From Liolophura sinensis (Eukaryota; Mollusca; Polyplacophora; Chitonida; Chitonidae): a stretch of DNA of 64,000 nucleotides. The DNA is taken from contig NC_088295.1 in the NCBI RefSeq assembly GCF_032854445.1, positions 63,781,249-63,845,248 of the forward strand, written 5' to 3'. Below, in pieces: positions 23,064 through 33,595 of the stretch. Position numbers and translations under genes: made by a program. How positions within the stretch are numbered: position 1 is the first letter of the stretch; every line of letters begins with the position of its first letter. A model generated the notes under the pieces. That model searched no databases. It had not been told where the DNA came from and saw only the letters and a program-made list of their open reading frames with translations.

Positions 23064-24720
23064 TTAGCATGTATGGCTAATTAACATACAGGTACTCTTC
23101 ACCGTCCACGCACAGGCCCAGAGCAAGCTATGCAATCTGCCAGACCGGAAGTGCATCAAAAAAACTACATGCATCGGATTCGGAAACGACCCGGATCGAT
23201 GGCGGGTGTCTCGAGCAAAGCTGTTCCGTGGATCTTCAAGAAGAAAAAAAACTGTCTGAAAACTTATAAAGTGATATATGTGCCAAGTTGAGCAGAAGAT
23301 TTCAGTGTATTGAGAACACTGCCTTGGTAGATACATGTATGGATGTGACTGTGGTAGATATCACTAAACATTGCTCCACCTCAGCCGAACTCTCAGTCTG
23401 TATATGTACCATGCATGAACAAATGCCGGAGACGATGTCGTCTAGGGTATTTCGTGAACTAGGATTGTTATACTTTGTTTGTGAGGATATAAGTTTTCAT
23501 TTGCATATTTTGATCTGAAGTTCTTTTTCGTGTATAAATGTAAGCTGATGATTGTTCAGAAGATCTTTCCTCTATAATTGTTGATTTATTTTTAGAAGCT
23601 CACCTGAAGTCCGCTATGATTTCGGCCAGGTGTGAAGGAAGGTTAGGTGAGAGAGACCCGGGTTTAATTGTTTAGACACCTCGGAGTTTAAAGGATGCGA
23701 GAGCGAGTTTGTTACATTCTTACCCTGAAAAGGTGTGCTGCTTGACGTATAATACAGACCTCGTAGGCTAGCTGAGCAAACTAAGAGCATAGCGAACGGA
23801 CCACAGGTGAAATTTGTTCAGGTGTTCAATGTAAACAGAAAGCTGGCTGTGGTTAACAGGTCTGGTTTTGGCCCTTGATGAGGAGAGGCCGTGGTGTGAT
23901 GGCTACACTACCGGGCCAAAGCCCACTATCTCTCGTCTGGCAACCTGATTGGCCACTCTCAGCAGACAACAGACCACGTGGTACTGTATATAAGTAGTGA
24001 TCTCACGACATATCCCCCCTTACCCCTCGTGTTTACGCGCAGCTGGCCTCATTAACAAACCATGACGAATTCCTGCCATTTACATTTCCAACTCTGAGCT
24101 CAATTTTCGATCCGAGTTTTCGTTATCCTAACATTTAAATCACTTCCGTGCTCTCGCAACCTTTGCATGTTATCAGGGAATGAAATTAAGCCAAGTCTAC
24201 AATTATTCCTCGTGGTAATTAATTTACTTGTACTACAGGAATTTTCACCGACCTCGTCTTGGATTGGGCGTTATATATGTTGTAGGACTGCGGAACGACC
24301 TATTTCATTATGCTACTGAAACTGTGACGTCACATTTCACGTGGTTGTATCTTCCTCATGTCATGTTAATAATTGTTATATAATGTTATATGAATAGATA
24401 GGATTCATAGTTTGGCTTTCCCCTGTACATAAACTCACTGTGTGCTACGTACCTGATCCACTACCCACCTTTTCACATCCATCCTCTGCCTACCACCCCA
24501 CCTGCATCCTCCCAGTATCCAGTGATCCCTACCACAAGTTCGCCGTCCTTCATCCCCTCCCCCTATCCCCACCTCCTCCTCGCCTGGCCTTGACAGACCC
24601 GCCAGTCCTGAGTGTGCCGTTCTATTGAAGATGTTTAAGTTATTTTTCTCTCTTATAGCCGTTGTATATTTTGCCACTGTTCATGATATGTTACAAATAT
24701 AGAGTATTTTGTATGTACAA
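23064..24720 (+). other. Probable Brachyury 3' UTR and 3' flank
   Basis: There is no canonical AATAAA for 1.7 kb after the stop. The best 3'-end candidate is AATATA near 24,696, followed by T/GT-rich sequence (a strong GT-rich tract at about 24,757-24,785). The stretch includes an exact T-box half-site AGGTGTGA (23628-23635), a CCAAT/E-box/TATA cluster (23,948-23,994) and a C-rich pyrimidine tract (about 24,455-24,600). Where the transcript really ends is uncertain. Confidence 0.4.
23948..23994 (+). promoter_or_regulatory. Promoter-like CCAAT / E-box / TATA cluster
   Basis: In 47 bp there is an inverted CCAAT box (ATTGG at 23948-23952), a palindromic E-box CACGTG (23975-23980) and a TATA element TATATAAG (23987-23994). 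The order and spacing look like a core promoter. It sits about 0.9 kb past the Brachyury stop. The longest open frame just downstream is tiny, so any product would be non-coding, or the block could be an enhancer. Confidence 0.35.
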
Positions 24721-26157
24721 ATCTGTGTAAATAGTAAAAGATCCGCCATCCGAAACGGTCTTGTGTGCTTGTTTTGTGTTCGGCTTTTCTATCGATTCAT
24801 CACCTTCTCACCGAATCCTTTAGTTGCGGTCAGGATGGTTTAGGGGCACTGTTTGTAACCCTTATAGACACCGTTCCTTTACTGTTTGTAGCGGATTCAC
24901 TCCCTTTATTCGCCTTTGATAAATTACATATTTACCGACAGTGGGTCAAAGAAAACTAACCAGGCCTTTTCTACGTGCGTCCTCAATGAGATACTCGAGG
25001 GTGTAGCCGGATTTTGCCCAAGCCCCGGATAATTACCTGACTGGTGTCAAACGCTGCCTGTATACGTCGCCGGGCCTGCAGCGCTGGGCCCTCCAAATAC
25101 AGCTCAGACTGGCTCTCGTCTTACCTTCCACTCGCTCTGTGTTGTGAAGTTTATCTTGGAAACCTATTCACTAAATTGCTATTTGTAACAGGTGAGGGAA
25201 GGCTGGAGTAAAAGCCCATAAATATAAGTGTGACAAGTCGGGACAGTTTCCCCCCTCTGACCCGGAGGACTTAAAGATACCCAACACCCTAAACGCTCGT
25301 CCGTTTGATGTGTGTGGTCCTAGACGAATGGACCCGAGCACCGACAAACCAGCATCGCACCATATAGGCCTACCTGGTCAACGCCGGGAAAGCTTTTTTC
25401 TTTGAAGAGCTTCCGAATTCATGTTTTTTTCACTAAAAATACAAAGTGCTTATTCACTTTTTGCAGACTCATGCGTGCTGTGCATTTGTTTTGCTAGATG
25501 AGATCTCCAAAAATAAAATAAAAACCGCTTTGATCTATACACCTTAAGAGAACCCTTCTCTCCTCCCATTTCGGGATAATTCTGGTATAGCTTACTGGTA
25601 TTTTTCTAGAGTAAATTATTTCAACTGGAATTTTAGTGAAAGTAGCCGTATGCATCGAGAGATCACAAGAGTTCTCGCCTGTTTGTCTATGGTTCAAATC
25701 TAGATATTGCCACTTTGTGTTTTACATGACAATACATAAAATTCGCTTTAGCACATCGTTAGGACGCATTTACTCATTGGAGTAACTGGTTAGTCAATTG
25801 ATTCTGAAAAGCCCAAGACAAGTGAATGAAGAGAAAAATTGTACAAGGGACAAAATTACAACTTGGAAGAAGATCCGTTTATCAGAATGAGCCGTCAGTT
25901 TACAAATAGACTGCTTTGTGCAGCAGAAAACTTAGACTTCCCGAATTCTGTGAGTAGCCCTTTTAATTTTACACTCCTAAAATCTTTCATGTCAGAACCT
26001 AATAACAATTATACCAGTTTTAGTTTATACATTGGGATAAAGCGTATTAATTCACGAAAGCGGAATACATTTCTTTTTCAGCAAAATAAAAGACAACACA
26101 AAACAAAAGAAAGTTTCGTCCAATATTCGGAAAAAATACATGGTACTCTATTAACTT

Positions 26158-26331
26158 TTTATTTATTTGTTTATTTATTTATTTATTTATTTGATTGGTG
26201 TTTTACGCCATGCTCAAGAATATTCCACTTATATGACGGCGGCCAGCATGATATTGGGATTAAATCGAGCAAAACCCGGGGGAAACCCACAACCATCCGC
26301 AGGTTGCTGCAAGACCTTCCCACGTACTTCT
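26158..26331 (-). repeat. tRNA-derived SINE, 3' two thirds
   Basis: A long (TTTA)n tail, then GATTGGTGTTTTACGCCATG, GACGGCGGCCAGCATGATAT and CCATCCGCAGGTTGCTGCAA. It lacks the tRNA-like head. Confidence 0.88.
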
Positions 26332-26755
26332 GTTGACTAAATGCATGGGGAATTAATGTGAACCATTCATGTTCTACGTTATAGTTCCAAAAACAAAGAA
26401 GATATATAAATTCTGTTCCCACGAGATTATCTTTTTATACAGATAACGTAGTATGTATACTCCCGCTGTATTGTCTGTTACATTGATTTTGGTCACTGTA
26501 TATGATCTAGAGGTGCATTGGACAGGTGTAGTAGATAGGTAGTGAGTAGTTTCATCTTTCATTTATTCACCTTTCCTTCATCGTGTTCTTCGGCTGATTC
26601 ATGTATTCATCTAATAAACGAAAATCTCTACCACTTTAATTTAGTTCACTTATGTATGTTTTGCTTTGTATATCTTTCTAATAAATTTGCACCACCGTAC
26701 TGCTGGCCGCCGTGAGTTGTATATGTGAAATATGCTTGATACAGAATGTAATTAA

Positions 26756-26985
26756 GATGTACAGCATAGAGAGTAAAACCAGAGTAGTGACGACAGTGTG
26801 ACTGCTGGCAAATGGTCGCACGTAACCGGTGAAATACGGCCTATTGTCGATTTACCTTAAATAGGGTTTATTCTGACTGTTGATGTAATTGCTTAAACAT
26901 TAGCAAATTACACGCACTCTAGAATCATGGCTTTAGCAGAAAATACAGTGATGCTTGATGCAATTTATTTGCCGTTATCGATTTG
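26756..26985 (-). repeat. Dispersed repeat B2, copy 2
   Basis: The best preserved minus copy. It starts TACAGCATAGAGAGTAAAAC and runs through CACGTAACCGGTGAAATACG to TGGCTTTAGCAGAAAATAC. Confidence 0.75.
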
Positions 26986-27724
26986 GAATTACTCTAAAAA
27001 TAAGACTTCGTAGAAAAGTAAAAATCATATGAATAAATATATAAATATTTAACACTCAGAACACAGTTTTCCAAAGAACGACGTAACACAGTAAGATCCA
27101 TGTCTATATATTCACCGGTTGAACACGTGGCAGAAGAGGATTAATACAACTACCAATGACTTTCACGAATGTTCTGACATGGTAACCTGTACAGGACATA
27201 CGTGTACAAAGCAGGATAATTTTATCGATGATGCTTAAACATTCACAAAATACTGATTCTCGATGTGAATGGTTCTTCAAAGAACCTTTGTGCAAGGACC
27301 ACAACGGTTACCTGTCTCGCTGACCTTATACAACAAGAGTGATAGTTTCAATTTTGAAACTGTAAATTATCCGTACTTAGATAGGCATATATACTGAGGG
27401 GTCTTGCATATAGCGTGTACATATCTCGGGCTTGTAACATTTTTTGGATCCTTTGTGGTCTAACTGCATGTCCCTATGGCACAATTTCAATAAATGTCAC
27501 ATGCTATTCCTGCAAAAACTAGTGTGTCAAGGTTATTCCATCAAATCCCTTCACTCTAAGTTTTACAATAATTAGTGTTCAGAATCTGTGTCATTCTGCT
27601 TCATAATTGTGTCTAATTCCGCCTAACCGAGGCTAGGGGACTGCATATTCATCGGGTTGAACTGATCACCATGTTGAATATGAACAGCTGTAGTTAAAGC
27701 AGAACTGAGACACCTTTCGTTACC

Positions 27725-27955
27725 AGCATGGTACACGATTTGAATACTGATTTTACTTATTCGGCTAGAACATTCCTTGTGCCTTTCCAACATCATTGAA
27801 AAGAGTTGACCACTTCTTTTTGCATGATTCCGCCTTAATTTTATATACTTTCTTAGTTCCTTGGTGATTTGCGTTTGGGAACTGACCTTGCGATTATTGA
27901 TCTGGAACGTCCATTTTGGTTGACAGCTGGCATAAGAATGACAACACTCCATTAC
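27725..27955 (+). repeat. Dispersed repeat B1, copy 2
   Basis: Matches 2,140-2,500 and runs without a gap into a B2 copy, so B1 and B2 may be parts of one longer element. Confidence 0.6.
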
Positions 27956-27959
27956 GAAG

Positions 27960-28198
27960 TAATTCGAGACCACTGACGAGTAATAAATTGCATTTAACAT
28001 CACTGCATTTTTTAAATTAATAGTGATCAAGCCATGGTATTAGGAGGCGCGTAAATTGCTACTATTTATGCATTTACACGAACAGTTAGAATAAAACCCT
28101 GACAAGAGGCCGTATTTCACCGGTTACGTGTGACCATTTGCCAGCTATCACACTGTCGTCGCTGCTCTGTTTTTACTCTCTACGCTGTACGTCTTTAA
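27960..28198 (+). repeat. Dispersed repeat B2, copy 3
   Basis: Runs from TTCGAGACCACTGACGAGTA, through a CCATGGT block and GTATTTCACCGGTTACGTGT, to TTTTACTCTCTACGCTGTAC. Confidence 0.75.
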
Positions 28199-28202
28199 CT
28201 AT

Positions 28203-28360
28203 TTTTATTTCTTTATTTGATTGGTACTCAAGAATATTTCACCTATACTTCGACGGCCAGCATTACGGTGGAAGGGAACCGGGCAGAGCCCGGGGGAAAC
28301 CCACGACCATCTTCAGGTTGTTGGAAGACCTTCACAAGTACGGCCAGCATGAGCTGCACT
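28203..28360 (-). repeat. tRNA-derived SINE with internal deletion
   Basis: Has lost GTGTTTTACGCCG after the tail but keeps TACTCAAGAATATTTCACCT and CGGGCAGAGCCCGGGGGAAA through to CGGCCAGCATGAGCTG. Confidence 0.85.
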
Positions 28361-28683
28361 AAGAAATAACAGCCCGCCAGACCTACTCATGAATTCTTCC
28401 ATTAATGAAGAACGTGTAGATGTGAAGTTTGTTTCCCTTTTTCAAAGCAGGCAAACAACGTATGAAATACTGATGGGTACAATAAGGCATGGCGAGTAAT
28501 GGTGAAGCTATTCTGAGGGGAATTAAACTGCGACTTAAAAATCGTCGTTGTATATATATGGTAATTGTGACGGCGTCCTACAATAAAACGCGCACGTTTA
28601 TTGGACAATTTATATCATGACAACAAACGTCAAACAAAGCTATTGTGGCTCAGTGATTCATCAATAGTTATGATAAAACTGTA

Positions 28684-28773
28684 ACTGAGCTAAATTGATA
28701 AGAGGCCCTTTTCCAGCTTGCCAGCTATAACGCTGTGTTCGTTGATCTGGTTTTACTCTCTGTGCTGTACTCG
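28684..28773 (+). repeat. Dispersed repeat B2, truncated copy 4
   Basis: Only the right end is kept: GATAAGAGGCCCTTTTCCAG to TTTTACTCTCTGTGCTGTAC. Confidence 0.6.
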
Positions 28774-30310
28774 GTGATGGTCCTGTTGCTTAACCCAGTT
28801 AAATGATTCGAGAAACAAATGTTGTGGACCAAGAAGATTAAGTATTGACATTTGACTGATTGACTGATTGATTTAGTGATTGCATGATTGTTGTTTAGCG
28901 CCATCTTAAAATGTTTTTGTTTATATGGTAATCATTTTTATGGGTCGCTTAAACCTCCGTGCCAGGCTTAACCTCTGTAATTTGAGGTTGCAGTGAAAGT
29001 GGAGACAAGTGGTCTTCAACAATGAATGTAAGACTAGCGCCGTCAACCACTTACTGTTACATAGATCCGTACGAACAGAATTTGTAGAGAGCATTAATCT
29101 ACAAATTCTATCCGTCTATTGGTTAATTATATCTTCATTAATATCACCGATAAAGAATGAGGTAAAATTTGTTTGGAAATCCATGTGAGCTAAAGTTTCA
29201 CACATGAAGACCATGATTGATTTTTCTGGGTTAAAGACGGAAGCATAAAAAGTCAACATTGTTTGAAAAATCTCCAGGGACGTCTGCATGGCGTTCCCTA
29301 GCAATGCGTTATACCCATATTACATTTCCTTTTACTGGTATCAGGCGATGCCGAGTACGACTGACTCGAATCGAAAATGGCGGTTAGCGAAGTTTGTGTT
29401 GAATGTTGCGTTATTGCTTATTGATTAAATGTAACATGCATGTTTTGCAGCGCACAGTTTGGAGAACAGCACATTCGGAAAACTCGAGTTCCAGGTTAGT
29501 GAATGGAAGAGTACATAGCCGACAGCACATCGTGGAATTTTCGCCGCATAACATGAGTTTACAAGATACTTTCAGCTTTCCACTCATTATATATATCAAC
29601 AATTTCCATCAAATTTCATTTTGTCTTTATATTAAAACCGGTTATTTTCAATCAAATGCGAATTGGTATCCTTCTTTTTTTACACTTTTATTTAACTGGC
29701 ATGTACATATTCGTTTGCGAGTATAACCTCTTACGCTTGTGACAATATACCGAGGTTTAGGAGGTGGTATGTATTTACTCTATAATTTATCCTGCGAATA
29801 ATTTCGCGGTTAAGACATTTTTTTTCTGGAAATTAGCTATTAGATAAGAATATAGAATTTCTTTGGGATGAAAAAAATTATAAATTGCAATTTTTAACAG
29901 GTGTAAATGAATGAAGGTGTGAAAGTAAGGTTTCAATATAATCAGACAACACCTGTATAGATAGGAGGTTAGGTATATACAAGACGAACGCTTTTCTACA
30001 AACGTTGATATCAAAATAGCCAGCCTTAATCATGTGGTTGTGATTTCCGGCTAATAACAACATGGTCCGTTTCCATAGCAATCGTTGAAACAATTCGTGT
30101 AATAACTTCATGACAAAACTAAATTCAGTAAGTGTTGAGATTGGGGTTATCTCCGTTTGTTAATTTCGAAAAGACATTCTAGGCGTATTCTCCATACTTC
30201 TGTTTCCAGATCATTTACATAATTATTTTAATATAATGCACAATCCACCTTGTGCGTGTGGTCTAGAAAGCACCTTATTAAATGTGACATACTATTTTGA
30301 ATATTTCTAT

Positions 30311-30527
30311 AGACCAATGACGTCTAATAAATGGCAATTAACATGACTGCAATCTTTACGCAATTCTGCGTCTATATGTTGCTACTTTTAGAACATTTAT
30401 ATGAATAGTTAGAATAAAACCCTAGCTGAAATCAACTGGCAAGATGTCAGATTTCACGGATTACGTGTGGCCATCTACTAACGACCAAAATGTTGTCGCT
30501 ATTCTGGTTTTACTCTCTATGCTATAA
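30311..30527 (+). repeat. Dispersed repeat B2, copy 5
   Basis: Starts GACCAATGACGTCTAATAAA and ends TTTTACTCTCTATGCTATAA. It has the conserved TTAGAATAAAACCCT centre. Confidence 0.75.
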
Positions 30528-31825
30528 TCATTAATATTCATATAAGACTAAGATATAGAAACTTTCCCGAAAAAAGAAATTCGGGTCCAAGCTGTACAGT
30601 CTACTTTTCATTGTTATGACGATTTGTGGGCAGACTGGTAAAGGTTTCTCATATGCACTGCATGACAACAGTGATAATTTCAGCTTTTACCTGTCGCCGT
30701 TGTACGCGGGAAAATTCCTTTTGTCGTAACTTTTTGGTAGGAAATAATATTGCCAAGAAATGCTGTCAAAAACTAATTTTGGTGGTTTGTGGAATCCAGT
30801 GCTGCATATGTACAAAAACACAAATTACAATGGCCATAGGGACATGCAGTTTACATCTACCACGCACTCTACTGGGTTGTTTGTCTCGGATGAAGGATAT
30901 AAAAAGACCAGTTATTTGGACAGCGACTTGAACAGCCTAACTAATTCGCTTATATTTCATTTGTTCAGGTGAATCCACCCCAGTCAACTAGTCAACTCTC
31001 AGAGGGACTTTAAGCAGCTTCAAACGGATAGATGTTCAATGGCGGCGCCTTTCATGTTTTCACCGTGTATTTGGTTTTAATTTCGTATTTAAATCTAAAC
31101 AAACCTATGAAACTGTATTGACTGTACGAATATACAGTAAGCCTTTTCATGAAAGTTGTCATTTGGGATAAAGTACTCTGACATAAGCTTTTGTTTTGCC
31201 TCGTTTTCGTCGAAAAACTGAGTTTCACTTCAAATGATGTTCAGAAATTCTGGCCAAAGGTAATGGCAGTATTCGAAACCACCTGTCTCTAAATGAAGTA
31301 AGTCCACTTCCGAATAATTCTGCGCTATAGACAGTTAACGATGTAAATACTAATTAGTTTTGCCGTATTTCAGACAAACTCCTAATTATTCCCAAAATGT
31401 CCAAGACAGAATACCTGTGCAACATGCACAGTTCTTTGTCAGAGCTTTATTTGTTCGCACTTTGGCGTGAAATATCACATTCAGCATATCCATAATTTTA
31501 GGAAATAATTGCTTTATAGATTCTTCTGTTTGCCATATCCGGAACGTTGTATGGGCCTAAATCTGGATCTTTCCGTATTTGCAGACAGGTAATGTATGTC
31601 GATCTGTTAAATAATGACTTCGCATTTGCATTATGCTTTTTTGCTATACGGCTAATGTTCACAAAGCTGGATAACCATGTGTACTCATACACTTAAAACA
31701 AAAGGTTACAATCCCAGTGGTGGACATTCTCAGTGTACGCTCGTATACGGTAAAGCACTGCGATGGATTGACCCTTTCCTCCTAAGCTCTGAGCAAAACA
31801 CCAAATAATCAAAATGGCAAGGAAA

Positions 31826-32155
31826 TATAGTGTTTCATTGGGAATTCATTGGAACTGTAAAAGGTTCAGTGAAGGTATACGGAAGGTTGAATATAGACCT
31901 CTTGAGCAGTTTAATGCATTTGAATTGAGTAAAGACTGGTAAACGTGATTATACATATACAGTATATACAAATATACGATACATGTACAATAAATACGTA
32001 TGTACGAGATGAATGTACGGATCCGGAAAATTCTCAACCTGAACAAATTGCTATCAAATCCAGTTTTACGTATATTTACTGTGGTGACTAGGTTTAGCCA
32101 CGCTTGTTCTCAGCAAAATTTTATCAGACCAAATAATCCTTTGAATGGAACATTG
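31826..32155 (+). repeat. Direct duplication, copy 1 (about 330 bp)
   Basis: Matches 33,243-33,559 along its length. Shared landmarks are AGACTGGTAAACGTGATTAT, GTACAATAAATA/GAACAATAAATA, GGATCCGGAAA, GATCCAG/AATCCAG and CAGACCAAATAATC. Divergence is roughly 20 percent with small indels. Confidence 0.85.
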
Positions 32156-33193
32156 CATTCCTTTTATTTTGTCCTTTTTGAAACTATAGTGAGACAATCG
32201 TCAGATATTAGCTTTGGCACATGTATTATACTAGATTGTCTTCCCGTACCTGGATGCTATTACACTTGATAGAGCGTGTGCATGTATATGACATAACGAA
32301 ATGAAAGACTCTGCATGCTTTGCGACATGTCGTTGTGTCAGGCCACCAGACTGTGTCCCATCGCGGAGGAACTTCCGGAATCTGGAGGAGGTTCGAGAAA
32401 TTAAAAGATATACTCTGAAGGATTAATATTGTCTGCCGAAATGTGACCCTTGAACTTGCGTAAGGGTTTCTGGTGAAGAGGGTCTCTATGTAAAACTTAA
32501 AACTTCTGTAAGAGAAAAGACGAGCTCAAACAAAAATGTCACGAAAACGCATCCGAGTGCGAGACGGATTCTATGCTTCCATTTCCTCTCGAAACAGCAG
32601 ATGTTCACGCAAGCAGGCCGCAAATTGTCTTCACGAAAACAGTTCTGCTTCTCTGCTTAAAATTTTGTACAGAATCTTTCGGAGACGTATATATCGTATG
32701 CACACACACATTTGCTCTTACTTAACTTTTTGGAGTTTTAATTGGATAGTACGGAGTCGGGTGCACGTCTCTACAATTAAGGTAGGTATGGTCATTGACG
32801 TTTGGTACCCAAAAAACCCGTGACAAATAAGATTTGTCACGCCGTAGGGTAAGCAAAGGGCAGAGAATCATTGGGTATGTCGACCACTTAAAGCCAGGCT
32901 CAAATATACACATAAACGCCACTGGGTTTTGGTTGACAATATATGAGCTAAACCGAGCATTGGTGCTAGATATAGTCATTATTGTGGAAATAGTTAATAC
33001 GCTTGTATATTTATCTATTTACCTGGACAATAGCTTACACATTTAGCCTCGTAAGATTGACTTTGTTGTAAACATAATAAATTTTTTCAGGTAAATAATC
33101 TGCGGATATACTCTTGCTAAGATTAGCACATCGTTATGTTAGTCTGGCCCAAGTTCTTCCATATGACTCTGCATGGCCAATACGCCTCCGTCT

Positions 33194-33595
33194 AATAAAT
33201 CGATGAGCAAATAATATCCAAAAAGGCATATTATTCAAAACGTCGTTTCATTGGGTATTCAGTGAAACTGTAAAATGATCGTTCGGGATGTTGACTACAG
33301 GCCTGTTGAGCAATCCAATACATGCGAATTGATAGAAGACTGGTAAACGTGATTATACACATACAGTATATGCATATATATGATACATGAACAATAAATA
33401 TGTATGTATGAGATGAATGTAGGGATCCGGAAAGTTCTAAACCTTTGCAGATTGCTCTCAGATCCAGTTTTACATATATCCACCGTGGTGACTCGGTTTA
33501 GCCATGCGTGTTTCAGCTAAATTTCATCAGACCAAATAATCTTTTCGACGGAACATTGCAATAAATCGATGAGCAAATAATATTCAAAAAGGCAT
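33194..33595 (+). repeat. Direct duplication, copy 2, flanked by a 36-bp direct repeat
   Basis: The second copy (33,243-33,559) lies between two 36-bp direct repeats at 33194-33229 and 33560-33595. They begin AATAAATCGATGAGCAAATA and differ at one base. Confidence 0.85.

Larger units (their letters stand above)
24721..31825. other. Intergenic between Brachyury and UFL1, part 1
   Basis: Contains a GC-richer block at 24,960-25,400 with no recognised content, two SINEs, and B1/B2 repeat copies. No coding exon is supported. Confidence 0.7.

Noticed and set aside
25839-26336. 165-codon plus frame, the longest in the window
   Set aside because: It runs into a SINE (from 26,158), has no recognisable motif and no splice or promoter support.
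32536-32823. 95-codon plus frame with a basic start (MSRKRIRVRD)
   Set aside because: No family match, no supporting splice sites, and it lies between two repeat copies.
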